Below, piece by piece: positions 13,283 through 25,668 of a DNA stretch of 64,000 nt (the first letter of the stretch is position 1; every line of letters begins with the position of its first letter). The position numbers and the translations under genes were made by a program. The notes under the pieces are model-generated. The model saw only the letters and a list, made by a program, of their open reading frames with translations, was not told the DNA's origin and did not search any database. The stretch is from Megalonaias nervosa. Its lineage: Eukaryota > Mollusca > Bivalvia > Unionida > Unionidae. The stretch lies in assembly GCA_016617855.1 (NCBI GenBank), contig JAECUM010004931.1, positions 62,001 to 126,000 on the forward strand, given 5' to 3'.

Positions 13283-13820
13283 AGGGCCATCTTATATACC
13301 ATGGTTGAGTTGTCAAGGGGCCATCTTACATACCTCTGCCTTCCTACAGTGATTAAGACATTAAGACTTGTTCAATATTTATAAGGACACTGACAGTTTG
13401 TTGTTGGAGAACGTCTTTTAGATTCGCTTAAGATACAACACCCCTGTCGTCACCATGTGATACTGTTTTACCATGGGCCAAAAATATTTTAAAAGGAACA
13501 AAAAGCTTAATAATTAGAAAATTTACCTGTGATTGGGTAGTTTCTATCTTTTGCGCCACGATGGACTGACACTAGTAGACATGATATATTACAAACTCGA
13601 AAACAGAGTACTCTCGTGTCACTATGCCGAAAAATTTGACTTACAGCCTGTTTACTTGCAGAAGTTTAAGCTTGCCTCATCAAAAACATTTATCAGCTAA
13701 TAATCTCTTAACTTATGCTTAATCTGAGAGTAAAACATTCTCACCTGATTGAATTGCTGCTCATCGCCGTACTAAATCTCTGTATGTGATATAGGCCCTT
13801 TTGACCTATAACCCGGAACA

Positions 13821-15483
13821 GCTGTGAAATTCCTGCGCATGCAAAGTAATTTTCCGTGAACTCTCTTATTGACTCTACTTTTGCACGATGATAATTCTTA
13901 CTGTGAATGTAGGTTTTTCAGTTGCAATATTGAGTCAAAGTTAACTGGTGAGCAGTTCATCTGAAAAGGAAGTTCAATCATTGTATTTTAATTAGATTAC
14001 GCAAAGGATGTAAGGGTGTATTCCAAATCGAGTGACTAATAAAAGCTATATAGAATCCATTATCGGGTCACAATTATTACTTCCGGTTCAGTACCCACGA
14101 ATGTAGTCCAAGTCTATTTTTAGAGCATTTTTCCTCTCTCCTTTTGATGGTGCTTCAGGAGTTGGGTTTAGGCCTTAAGAGTCCTGATTGACTGGTTTAA
14201 AGCACTATGGTGTGGTTGTCTCTGTGTATTTTTCGGCGACAGGGTTCCCGTCTTTGAATAACTTTCAATGAAATATAAACTTTTCTTAATATGAAGTTCA
14301 TAATGAATCATCAAAAACAAATGGTAAGCTACAAATAATTCAATTTAACTGTCAACCTGTAATGTCTTGCAAGTAAAAAATGATAACCACATATAGGTCA
14401 GTATTATATAATCCTATGAATTACTCTAGAAACAAACAAAAGGAAATTTTAATTTGGTAAATATTACAAATTTCACAAATCATCGTGCAGAATTTAAGAT
14501 TTTTTTCCTAGAAAGTGGTTTCATAGATTAGTAAATTTATTTTGTTGTGGTAGAAAGGCTTGAAACTTTGGGACATATCCAGATGGAAGGTAATGAGGTC
14601 ATGACATCCTCAAGCGATAGAGCCTGCAGTCGATATATTGTCAAAGTGCTCTTAAACAATTCAAGAATTTTTTGTCATCAGCATCAAGAGTCTCTTATGA
14701 TTATTGCCATGTCAGCAGAGAACGAAATTGCTCTCAATGTCCTGGATATATTTATCATCGAAATACGAAGAAAGTATCCGAATTGGAGCTTACTGAGGTG
14801 GCTGTCCACAGTTTCGCATTTTGCACAGGGTTACAATTGTAAAGAAGAAGAATTCCCAGGTTTTCCTCACTGGTTAAACTCTCGATTTAAAGAAAGACCT
14901 TGTATATCGTAGGTATTATTTATAGAACTTTTAATCCCCTTTATTTTGATGTATGATTGATGGGTGTAATTTGGGTTATAGTGTGTACAGCTTAGCCTTA
15001 CTTCAGGTCAAAACTGTACTAATTCTACATGGTCATTTTCACTCCATGAACTTCAGAGGTAAATTGTCAGAAAAAAGAGCCGATAACTTTTTTTTACATT
15101 TTATGTATTCTCTAATTCATTCATTGTACTTTCAGAAGCTCTTATGGTCTAGTCTTGCAAAATTCCTTGTCCCTATTTTATTAACTGCTAAAAGAGAGCG
15201 TATTTAATACTAATTCAGTTTCATCTTTTGAGCACACAGAGCTGTCATTTTAGTTAGTTGCGTGCTTAGATTGTGCACAATTTCTACCAGTACAATATCC
15301 AAATAAATTTCAGTCACAGTAAATGAAAGTGACATGGAGGTATGCAAACATTTTCCCAGTGTTAATGTTGCAAATGCAAACAACTTCACCTGCCACTCTC
15401 TCAGAAGTTCCTATTATCTGTAGCACACACCCCCCCCAATTGCATAAGACACACAGTTCATTTAGCATAGTTGCTAAACATGG
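13821..15483. other. No recognised gene; one 121-residue open frame
   Basis: Most of this is AT-rich non-coding DNA. An open frame at 14547-14912 on + encodes 121 residues of mixed composition ending in PGFPHWLNSRFKERPCIS. I do not recognise it, see no signal peptide, membrane segment or repeat in it, and cannot exclude chance. It is the longest non-repetitive open frame between 13.4 and 24 kb. Confidence 0.4.
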
Positions 15484-16375
15484 TGTTACGTGTAATTTAA
15501 TTATTTGTTTGTTAGTTTTAAATTTTTTAAAATTTTTTATTTTATTTCATTACATGTCATTGTAATGATAACTTTATTCACTGGATTTGACACGTTTTTC
15601 CAGAAAATTCAGTTCAGTTCGTTTTAGCCTGATAAACAAGAAGTAGCTTGTTTACATTGTATCAATCGGTGACCCAGATTCGCTTTCTGGTAAAACAACT
15701 TTTTTTACAAAAATTTTAAATTCATTCCCAGTGAAGGAATCACTGATTTCAGTCAAGGTCATATCTGGCCTACGTGTGAAATAACATGTGTCAATTAGGG
15801 TTTTCCAGAGGACTGACCTCATCCGGGACTTTGTTTTGTGTATCAGTTGGGCGTATTAATACATGTGATTATAGTTAAAGAGTCAGTCGTAAAATATACC
15901 TTCGGTGCTGAAAGGTATTTTTGTGTTGTTGCCAGTTTAATTTAAATTTTTCTATTTTTCGGAATTAATAATTTATTTTTCCTGGAAACCACTTGTGCTC
16001 ATTCGAATTCTTGGACAAAGTCATTTATTGGAAATTATTCGGAATTCTAAAGTCGGATTATTATTCTTGGTGACTTAACAAGGAACTGTTGATACCTGTT
16101 GATACATCAACACAAAACAGGTTGTAGAAGACGTCATCGCCTTCCATCTTGGAACTTCATCAGGATTCGAGCTGTGATTCACTTAGGACTTTTTATTGTC
16201 AGGACTTATATTCATTCATTCTAGGTTTAATTTTGGATTAGATTCATAAACCGTAAGTCCTTTTTCATTTTTTTACCTTGTTTTTCTAAGGAAATAACTT
16301 GTTTGTTAAATTTTACAAAGCTTGTTGGCTTCACTCTTTTCTTTGTTACTTTTGTACGAGCTTAGACAAGTAACA
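15484..16375 (+). mobile_element. Solo LTR, same Ty3/gypsy family, with 4-bp target duplication
   Basis: It starts TGTTACGTG and ends AAGTAACA, and is collinear with the LTRs at 3774-4690 and 59146-60103, including the near-terminal GCTTGTTGGCTTCACTC. It is flanked on both sides by ATGG, the target-site duplication. No internal region remains. Confidence 0.88.
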
Positions 16376-17989
16376 ATGGGATGATTCTAACTGAGCACTA
16401 AACGAAACTAAGTCTGTTAAAGAGGGTGATGTGTCATGTAGCCAAAGAAACATTACGAAATATTAATAATAGAAAAAAATGAAGAAATATATCAATGAAA
16501 ATTGAAGAACCATTATAAAAAGATGAACCTGTAAAGTTAAGTCTACATTTGTCGTTGTGATTGCCTCAATGCTGCTGTAATGATGGTGATTAAATTTGAA
16601 AGTTCAATGTGCATCATGATGTATCCAGGGTACTGTGGTCTCTTGGATAATACATCACAGAAGGATGTAGATTTATTTTGGTGTCGCTGGTGATTTATTC
16701 ATTTCCGAGTACAGGATAAAACAATGCTCTTCAGAGTGGATACAAGTGCAGTGTTTACGTGCAAGAGAACTTATTGACTACTATATTGTATCATTGTCAG
16801 CCTGACTCTGTCGGTCTGTCTCTCTGTCTGTCGTACTAACAGCAGAAGGTAGCGATCACTAGGCGTCCATTTTCAATATTTTTATATACTGTATCCTTGT
16901 TTTTAGAAAAAAATTGATCCTTGCAATTTGAATGTTATTATCTTTGTATGTATCCAGATTATCATTGGATGTATCCATATTATCATTGGATGTATCCAGA
17001 TTATAATAATTTAATTTGGATGAGAGATGAGAGCTAGATCTACTGATCCTCTATGACTGATATCAGGTAGAAAGGGGTTGACTGTCTTTGTCGGCATCTG
17101 GTGGCAAACATATTTATGATATGGTCATCGTTCACCCTTTTCGTCGCTATTTTTTAGCTGTGGCCAGAAGTAGTTCATCGAATATAAGGAAGCGGTGGAT
17201 GATTTGACTTAACTACTATTAATACCGATTGATATTGGCCGGTAGCATGGACGTGAAACTAATGGGACTATTTATGAAGTATCAAATAATGTCGCATACG
17301 TTCATAATGCCCCACTTCGCACTGACGTTAACGATAAGTCAAAGTTCTTTGATGTTTACGGAAACAGAGTAAACCCGGACAATATACATCATGCTTGTCA
17401 TCAATTTAGGTCAACACAGTCTTGTGCGTTCTAGACAGACTAAAGTGCACATGGCAGATCTACTCTTTGCACCCATCTGACATGTTATTCATGGAAACGA
17501 CGAGAACTAATAACTCGCAAATTGTGTCGGATATGTAGCCCTGTTTTATATAAATCATGACTATTTCAACAACAGAAGAAATACAATTGAATTAATACTG
17601 TTGGAAACATGTTGACACTATAGTTCTTATGTGTCACGTGCTAAAGTAGTACGCGTTTATTTTTCATAGCTTTATGACAGAAATCTTATTAACTCCAGAT
17701 TTACGTCTAAGGGAAAATCATATTAAACAGTCCTAAGATTTGCATTACAACAGAGTACTAGATGTGCAATCTTCAATAAGAAACGAGTATAATTGATGCT
17801 GTAGCTGCGTATCTTGCTCTTAAATGATCTGGATACCCTTTCTGAATATTTTAGGACTAGATCTAGGAATGCAGACTGTTATAGATTTGGATTAACAAAG
17901 AATTCCTTTCTTGAATCGCTCAAATATTATATGGCAAACTCTAATTTGTAGGAAATCGGTAACATTCCGTTACTTCAGTACTTAATATG
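16376..17989. other. No gene seen; short tandem repeat at 16949-17011
   Basis: No supportable coding region is present. Three tandem 21-bp units of the form TGTATCCAGATTATCATTGG plus A lie at 16949-17011. Confidence 0.5.
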
Positions 17990-18575
17990 GTTTAGACTAC
18001 TCATGTGATTTGGTTTTATACTATCCATGTCATTTGGTTTGATACTACCATGTAATTTGGTTTGATACTACCCATGTTATATGGTTTTATACTACCCACG
18101 TAATATGGTTTTACACTACCAAACATTTGGTTTTATACTACCCATGCAATTTGGTTTTATACTATCCATGTCATTTGGTTTCATACTACCAATGTCTTTT
18201 GGTTTTATACCACCCATGTCATTTGGTTTTATACCACCCATGTAATATGGTTTTATACTATCTACGTCATTTGGTTTTATTCCACCCATATAATTTGTTT
18301 TTTGTTTTTTTTTGCTATCCATGTCATTTGGTTTTATACCACCCATATCATTTGGTTTTATACTATCCATGTCATTTGGTTTTACACCACCCATGCCATT
18401 TGGTTTTATACTATCCATGTCATTTGGCTTTGTACCATCCATGTCATTTCGTTTTATACTACCCATGTCATTTGGTTTTATAATATCCATGTCATTTCGT
18501 TTTACACCACCCATGTAATATGGTTTTATAGTACCATGTAATATGGTTTTATACTACCAATACAATTTGGTTTTC
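17990..18575. repeat. Minisatellite, 24-bp unit (copy B)
   Basis: About two dozen tandem copies of a unit such as CCATGTCATTTGGTTTTATA plus CCAC are present. The period is a multiple of three and the units lack stops in several frames. Open frames with 8-residue repeats therefore appear on both strands (for example MGGVKRND and HLVLYYPC types). They are artefacts, not genes. Confidence 0.92.
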
Positions 18576-18629
18576 TAAGCAAGATGTAAATACAATAGGA
18601 AGCCCCCCCCCACACACACACACACACAA

Positions 18630-19325
18630 TCAGGGGACATATTTCAATCAGAACAGTGGATTACAAACAAAATGCCATATGTATTCCTGCTCCGCTTCAT
18701 GCATATTCACAAAAATGTTGTTGTCATAATTGTGGACGCTCCGATACACATTACATAAAATCCTGCACTCATAAAAACTGTAATTCTGTTTAAAAAAATA
18801 ATCTTATTGAGTAATACATCGATTGAAATTATCTTCTTTATTAATTGCTGTACTAACGTCGAGGTTGGCGAAGGATGAAGTCTCAAGTGTTCGCATTGGA
18901 ACTTCCCGTGCACTGTTGTCGTTTATTATTCTGTAAACTTTGTAGCGTGTAAAACACAAGAATTTTATAAATATAAATTACATCTGATTGAACGGGAAAA
19001 AGCGACCATTTTTATAGAGGGGAAGGATGTTACTTATTATTCCATCGGCTTGCAGAATTGATTATCAATTCAGTGGTAAAGGAACATTTTGACTTTGACC
19101 TAGTAAAATCAGCCAGGTAGAATTAATCTTGGCCCTTTACTGACTTGGTAATGTTTGCCTTGCAGTGATAACATATCTTGCTTTGATAATTTGCGCTGCA
19201 ACTAGGAGTTAATAAAAATCTGCGCAAATTATTTGTTGAACATCTTGGAAAGGAAACGTTAAAAGGAGGTATGATTTATTGAACATCACAGAAAGGAAAT
19301 GTGAAAACGAGGCACGAGAAAACCC
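18630..19325 (+). repeat. Dispersed repeat, copy B (partner at 1131-1920)
   Basis: This is homologous to copy A over most of its length and carries the same minisatellite upstream. A poly-C/(CA)n tract at 18601-18628 lies between array and flank. Divergence between copies is substantial, so the duplication is old or both are independent insertions of one repeat family. Confidence 0.7.
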
Positions 19326-19979
19326 CATTGAAATATAATGTATGTTAAAGGCTTTAATGGCACGTCAGCACACTCCTTTTTATATAGTACCGATTAAAAT
19401 AACAGCTCTGAAAATATAAAGGGAAAATTACAAAACAATTTAGGAAGATAATTCCTTCAAATAAACGTAATACGTCAAAAATAATTATAACATGAAATAG
19501 TTAACTTTACAGTTTTTCACAAATTTATTTCGAATGGAAATGTATCTATTTTTTTTTACAAAGGTATGATGCCTCTTCCTTTTTGAACAACAACATTCTC
19601 ATTAGCGTGTTTATTCTCAGTCTTACTTGATTTTTCGATATCCATACAACCCATGTTTTGAACAACGACTTCTCATTAACGTTTTCTTTTTCTTTCTCAG
19701 TCTTACTTGAGTTCCAGATATCCGTAAAACCCGTGTCTTGAACAATGACATCTCTTTAGCGTTTTTATTCTCAGTCTTATCTGATTACTCGATGTCCATA
19801 CAACCCATGTACTCTCTGCCTCCATACACGCTTGTCTCGTGCAGTGACATATTTTGCATGTTTTCTTGCACATGGATTTTTAACAGTTATTTGTATTCTC
19901 TTGACTTCCTTTGTCCTTTTCAAGGTGTAGATCAAAGGTCTTTCGAAATCATGAAGACAAAAGATAAGTCCATGCATGC
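19326..19979. repeat. Non-coding; three-copy tandem repeat at 19583-19815
   Basis: About three copies of a 75-85 bp unit occur at 19583-19815. Each runs TTGAACAA ... CTCATTAGCGT ... TCTCAGTCTTACTTGA ... ATCCATACAACCCATG. The 130-residue frame at 19738-20130 spans the last copy and a MITE and is not a gene. Confidence 0.7.
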
Positions 19980-20138
19980 CAGAGGTCTCAAACTCAAACC
20001 AACCCTAGGGCCGCATGAACTCATTTTCGATGGCATAAGGACCATACCACCTTTGTTATCTCTCATGACACATTGTGACGCCAATCATTTTGCGGGCCAC
20101 AGGATACGGCTTGGCGGGCCGCGTGTTTGAGACCTCTG
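19980..20138. mobile_element. hAT-type MITE, about 159 bp
   Basis: Perfect 14-15 bp terminal inverted repeats, CAGAGGTCTCAAAC at the left and GTTTGAGACCTCTG at the right, bound a short non-coding core. The CAG...GGTCTCAAAC terminus is characteristic of Charlie-like hAT elements. The flanking 8-mers (ATGCATGC and GTGTATAC) agree at only some positions, so the target duplication is decayed or absent. Confidence 0.75.
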
Positions 20139-21185
20139 GTGTATACAATAACAACAGGTCAGTATGAATGCATCCTTGTACACAGGAGATTATATTGTGG
20201 TACCGTACTCAAGAGAGACTATTCAATCCATCATCACATCACAAAACATGTGTTAGTAATTTTCTCTTTACAATAGTGTATCGAATATCATTATAAGACG
20301 ATAGTTCTGCATGCTTTCAAAATGAAATTTAAAAAAGGATCACGTTAAGTTGATAATTTTGTTTTCTAAGGAATCCGTACATAACAGCATCCTGTTTTGA
20401 TGTCAAATGATGCATTGTATATCATCGATTATGCACAATACATTTTATCTTTCTTTTCGCGATCTCTGAAACAGGTTTTGCACAATCAAAATTAGACACC
20501 CCCCCCCAAAAAAAAAACCAAACAAAAAACCCAGCAAGGTTTTGTTAAAATATATAAACGACAACAGTGAAAGACATGGTTTGAAACTCATCAATCGAAG
20601 TTTCTCTAACAATCCTCCAAAATACATGTAGCACTTTTTTGTTTGTTTAAGACCAACAATTTCTTATATAGGTACCTATATAGGTACATATTCTGGTACG
20701 TTAGAGTATCAGTTGCATTTAAAATTTAAATCCTTCAGAAACAAAGTTTTAAAATAAAACATGATATTATTCAAACGTGTCTAAAACCATAAGCAGTATA
20801 TTTAAGGAAAATGTAAGTAATGCAGAATTTCACAAAAAAATCACCTAAATTCCACAAAAATATTTATATACAAAGGACAAATTTATAATATAAACAAACA
20901 TATTTGAAGTTTGTATAAACTGAGTTAGATCACTAATATCATTCCATTTGTACTTGATGCATGTGTTATCATCATCATCATTTTTTTTTCTTACAAGGGA
21001 TCAGCAAACGGAAAAAGGTCCCTCGCACCTATAAAACATACTAAGCTCTCCCTTTCTCTTGGCCGGCTTCCATGGACACCGGGAGTGGAAACCAAGGATG
21101 GCACCCTCTTGATGTTGTCATGAAAACCATTGGTATAATGAGTGTGTGTGTGCGTGTGCGTGTGTGTGTGTGTGTGTAATTTTGA
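20139..21185. other. No gene seen; (TG)n tract at 21141-21178
   Basis: This is non-coding AT-rich DNA. A poly-C/poly-A junction lies at 20500-20530 and a (TG)n microsatellite at 21141-21178, next to the 3' end of a SINE. Confidence 0.5.
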
Positions 21186-21487
21186 TTTTTAACGTAGCTT
21201 CAACAATTTTTCAGTCATATCGCTACGATGTCTGCAGTGTGGCAGTTTGTAGTGATGTCTAGCACCTGGGCATCATGCCGCAGACATGTAGCATGATATA
21301 CCACCCAGTCACATTATCATGGCACCAGGCCGACCAGTCCTAATACTAACCTCTTAATGCTGAGCGCCTAGCAAGGCAGCTGTTAGTACCATTTTATAAG
21401 TCTTTGGTAAGGCTCGGCCGGGGTTCGAACACGCGACCTCCCGCATCCGAGGCGGACGCTCTAACCTCTCGGCCACCGGAGCGGTCC
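21186..21487 (-). mobile_element. tRNA-derived SINE, mollusc type
   Basis: On the minus strand the 5' head (21487-21411) carries a pol III A box, GGTGGCCGAGAGGTTAGAGC, and a B box, GTTCGAACCCC, typical of tRNA-derived SINEs. The body contains GCGCTCAGCATTAAGAGG and GACTGGTCGGCC, and ends with GACTGAAAAATTGTTGAAG and ACGTTAAA. I know this type of body and 3' end from bivalve SINEs. The tRNA fold is imperfect, so it is not a functional tRNA gene. Confidence 0.75.
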
Positions 21488-24400
21488 CATTGGCATAAGG
21501 AAAATGCACTGTCAGCTATCTTACAAATATACCAACACACGTCCAAAGGCAGTTTAAGCATGGCATTTCTAAGAAAGAGATCTGTTTGTAACGAATGCTC
21601 TTTCTTCGCACTGTTGGATCGTCCAGTTAAGGAATAGAAGAGTAAGCAACATAATAACAAACCAAAAGCGCCTAATAATAAAAAAACGTAAAACGATGCT
21701 GAATCTTGAAGTTGCTGAACAATAGACACTTATTCTTCAGTACTTTATATCTGGCGATCTTGGAACTTTCGAGGTCAAACAAGATGCAGACAAATGCTAC
21801 AATATACAGAATGGTACATGCTTTGTGCGTCTATTGACTGACATACGCGTTTGTATTCGAAAATGTATTGTAAACCATGCAAGCATGAGTACCGCTTTAT
21901 CATACTGACTCATTCGGAAGTTCATATTTACAGTGAACGCTTCTCGAGATGAGAGTTCTTGAAAACTAATTTAGTTTTGGGTCAGTTCTTATGCGGAATG
22001 CAACGTTACACCAGAGCCCTTTAGGTTAAGCCTCGCATGGCGGAATATGCAATCCTTTCTGAATCTTCTGTCACAAAATTTTTATTCAACTCCAAAACCT
22101 TTTCATTAAAACATTACGACCAATCAAAAGGTCAGAATTTCCGAGTCTGTAGTAACATTTCTTGCTCAAAATACAAAGGTACAATGTATTGATTCTACCA
22201 TGGGAAATGCTTTCTAGTTTCATTAGTGAAAAGCCGTATGTTTTGGTAATTTCTTTATTCTTCCAATCTTCCAACCTGACATAAAATATTCCATCATACT
22301 TTGATAGGATGTCACTTGAGAAATGAAAACAAAACGTTTAAGAATCGCACATTTGTGAGCTGCGTAAATATAGTCTGGGGCTTAAACCCACGCTTGCAGA
22401 ATTTATTTCTCCCCCTTGATCGATAAATAAATTGTGAAAGCTCTATAACTTACAATCTATTAGACTGAAAAAGCTGAGTAAGCCATTCGTAGATTCAGTG
22501 TCGTTAATCTGATAACACATCAGTGCACGGAATGATTTCAAAGATACCGGATACAAGCAGTATTTCCAAATAAAATCGGATTTATGGCTGTTCCATTGAG
22601 AACTTTTTTAAATCATTCCATTGATTGCCTGTGTATCATTAAATAATAAACTCTTGTACATGTAGAATACAACAAAACAGCTGGCGCAATTTGATAACTA
22701 ATACGACTGTAATCTTAACAGCTTGGCCAATACAAACTCCCATCGTCGCTGATTCATTATTTAAACGAAATTAATCATCAAATGTTACTTGAGATAGCAT
22801 TAATAAAAAGTACATGTTTCTAAAGATACAATCAAGGTGATACTTTGTAAAAGACAAAATCAATACCTAAGAATTGCCTGTACGAAATGGGAGAAATTAA
22901 ATAAGGTTATATTTATAAAAAGAACAGCAACCAAAAAACAAAAATAAAAAAGAAATAAAAAACAAAACAAACAAACCACAACAGAACAACAAATGGATAA
23001 ACTACTTGACTCCACTCATAAACTTTATTTTGGTGAAAAGTATTGCATTATTATCTTTGCGAGCGATGACATGTTTAACTGCAAGCAATGAATGTTTAAC
23101 TGCAAACGATGACATGTTTAAATGCGAGCTATGACGTATTTAAATGTGAGCGATGACGTATTTAAATGCGAGTTAATGACATTACACGTTACGACGATAT
23201 GTTTCGTACTAAAATTTCTGTTACATATACTAAACTTTACCTATCCTACCGTATTCATAAGTAGTACGTGAATGGGGGTTTGCTCCACTGGCCCTCAGTG
23301 GCTATGCTATCCATTATCGCCTATAACCCCATGACATAGTTGGCCTATATGTGATCGTTGCGTGTCAAACAATTTTTGTTTTTGCACACACGCACGGGAC
23401 GTGATTGAGCGAATCATTGGAGGGGGTAGAGTCTTGTCCGGATGGATGTACCCCAAAGGGCTTCGAAAAAAGGGCAACCCCCCGCCATTTAATAATATTA
23501 ATACTACTCTGCTGTGACTGTTGAAACGAAATCCCGTACAGTGTACTTATGTAGGCAAGCTTATGGTACTGAATGAGTCTACAGCATACAGACAGGCTAA
23601 TATTACTATATCAACAAAAAGCCTTGTATTGATTTTACTCCATTCAATATTATACATTGTGCTATAGTCTCTATAGCAATGAGTCTATACAGCCAAAGAG
23701 ATATATAGTCAAGTTGTGAATATTTCTGTATTAAAGAAATGATAGCAATGGTTTATAAACAAATGTCAAGCAATAGCTAGGCCATTGACTCCAAAGTATA
23801 TTGAATGAATTTATGGAAATTTCAAATAGTGGCGTAAACCTGCAAAATAATTGGAATATCAAAAATGTTTCAGATAAACAATTATCGTTATCGTTTGAAT
23901 GCATCATACAGGTTCATTAAAGAAACATAAAAGATGTTGTACGCATTCTCTGAAACATATACAATGCACATTGATAAGTTGGTGAATCTCTGAGTGACCT
24001 TAGAAATAGTATTAAACAAACTTGGTCAGATTTTTGAGACTAATAAAACTAAAAAGAATCTACAGAATATAGTGCACGAAAGAGTATACCCACAAAAGAA
24101 AAATATCTCGCCCACTGCGTCTGATGCGAGTGACGTTTTTGATGAGGTCAGTGACGAAGAGTTTCAAGAGCAGGCTAATTATAGAAATGCTTTTGGGACA
24201 AGAGAATAAGAATGGCATCCGAACCATGCAATCGGGCATATGTATATGAAGCTCAGTGAATGAATGAACAAGTGAAAAGCTGTCTACCTTGGAAAATACG
24301 AACTCTGTGGCAGACCATGCCATTATAAGTACTGTATCCTTGTCGTGCCCCGGATACTCTAGTCACAACTGAGGTATTTCTGAGGTCGATCAAAGTTACT

Positions 24401-24489
24401 GCAAAATGGATTCGATTGCATCTCTACGCACCGGCACTCATAATTATTACTGGTGATAACATTCGTGAGCTCTCCACAGCCACTCACTG
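21488..24489. other. No recognised gene; tandem repeat at 23056-23185
   Basis: This is mostly non-coding DNA. Five to six units of about 26 bp with the core GCGAGCGATGACATGTTTAA lie at 23056-23185. A 71-residue frame at 23994-24209 contains an acidic segment (SDASDVFDEVSDEEFQEQ). It could be a remnant of the N-terminal part of the polymerase pseudogene downstream, but I cannot show that. Confidence 0.45.
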
Positions 24490-25422
24490 TTCGATATGTG
24501 AAAAAGCTTTCACTCAAGAGCGAAGTCCTTCCACGGATTAAGAGCAAAGTCCTTCCACCGATAAAAGAGCAAAGCCCTTTTTCCAAAGTTTGTGACCATT
24601 GTTCATTAGTATGTACAGAGGTGCCGCACGTAACGCATATCTTATACAGTTGAGAATTTATCCTCAAAAAAAAATAATTCCCGTGGTACTTCATAACCTG
24701 TGTGGGTATGATGGCCACTTAATTATTCAAGCCGTAACCACGGCATTCAAATCACCGGTGTCAAGCGTGGTCACAACAACATGGAACGTTTCGACTGGGT
24801 AAACTGCAGTTTATGGATTCCATACAGTTTATGATCTGGCCCTTGGACAAATTAGCGAACAATCTGACAGCAGAGAATTTCAAAATCACTCGTCTGTACT
24901 TCCAACCAATACTGACCTGCTGCTGAAAGAATGTGTTTATTCATACCAGTACATGAACGACTGGAACAAATTTGCCGAAATCACTTGCCGCTGATCAAAG
25001 CGTTTTATTCATTGTTGTCACGTGAAGGTATCTCAGAAGAAAATTTTGAATATGCAAAGAAAGTTTGGTCAACATTCGAGTGCCAAAATCTCGGTGACTT
25101 TCGATCTGTATCTATGCACTAATATGTTTTTTCTCCCTGATGCGTTTGAATAATCTCGTGATACTGCCATGCACGTGTACAAGCTTGATGGCGCACATTA
25201 CTTTCAATCACCGGGTAGGGGTTGCGATGCATTGTTGTCCAGAATCAAAATCGAGCTGGAATTTCTCACTGACATTGATCAGCATCTGTTTCTTGAGCGA
25301 TCACTTCGTGGCGGAATATTCAAGTCAAGTCACCGATATATCACCAACCGGAAACGGGAAAGAGTATGACCCACTGACCACAACAGTTACATCATGTATC
25401 TAGACACAAATAACCTCAGTTG
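24490..25422 (+). pseudogene. Family B DNA polymerase remnant (virus/Polinton type)
   Basis: Scattered in several frames are landmarks of viral-type PolB: the zinc-binding CEKAF and CDHC segments followed by YRGAARNA, the exonuclease II motif IPVVLHNLCGYDGHLII, the YQYMNDWNKF segment, the block KLDGAHYFQSPGRGCDALL, and ERSLRGGI. Near the end is IMYLDTNNL, the motif A region. Frames change repeatedly and stops are frequent. Motifs B and C are missing, so the copy is truncated. A 23-bp unit around AGTCCTTCCAC is repeated near 24515-24570. With the integrase remnant at 26790-27425 it probably belongs to one older Polinton-like element. Confidence 0.75.
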
Positions 25423-25668
25423 ATCGATCCTGCGCATATTAATCTACAAAAACAAGTGTTCGGTCACAACATCAACAGTGACCACGGATATTTCTTTTAA
25501 GTTGATGTGGAATATTTTAGCATTTACATGACGCACGCAACAATTATCCGCTGATACCAGAACCGATAATGATTGTCCCCGTATTAGTGCGCGATCGTTG
25601 AATGCACCAAACTGGTACAAAGTCTTAGGACCAAACACAATTATATATTACACGTGCTAAATCTGCAG

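Larger units (their letters stand above)
7860..13820. mobile_element. Decayed IS4EU/ISL2EU-type DNA transposon (PIF/Harbinger-related)
   Basis: Two convergent genes lie together: a YqaJ-nuclease protein on + (7983-10894) and a THAP-domain DDE transposase on - (13282-11746). Pairing of a THAP/DDE_Tnp_4 transposase with a YqaJ protein is the known composition of IS4EU/ISL2EU elements. The ends are uncertain. A possible terminal inverted repeat is GGTCAAAGGGACCTA at 7878-7892, against the reverse complement of TAGGCCCTTTTGACC near 13792-13806. Both genes are broken, so the copy is dead. The interval 10895-11745 between the gene 3' ends holds nothing recognisable. Confidence 0.7.

Noticed and set aside
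18116..18541. Several long frames with 8-residue repeats on both strands
   Set aside because: They arise from the 24-bp minisatellite. No start context or conserved domain is seen.
19738..20130. 130-residue frame as a secreted protein gene
   Set aside because: It spans the last unit of a tandem repeat and most of a hAT MITE.
21411..21487. tRNA gene on the minus strand
   Set aside because: The head continues into a typical SINE body and the cloverleaf is imperfect.
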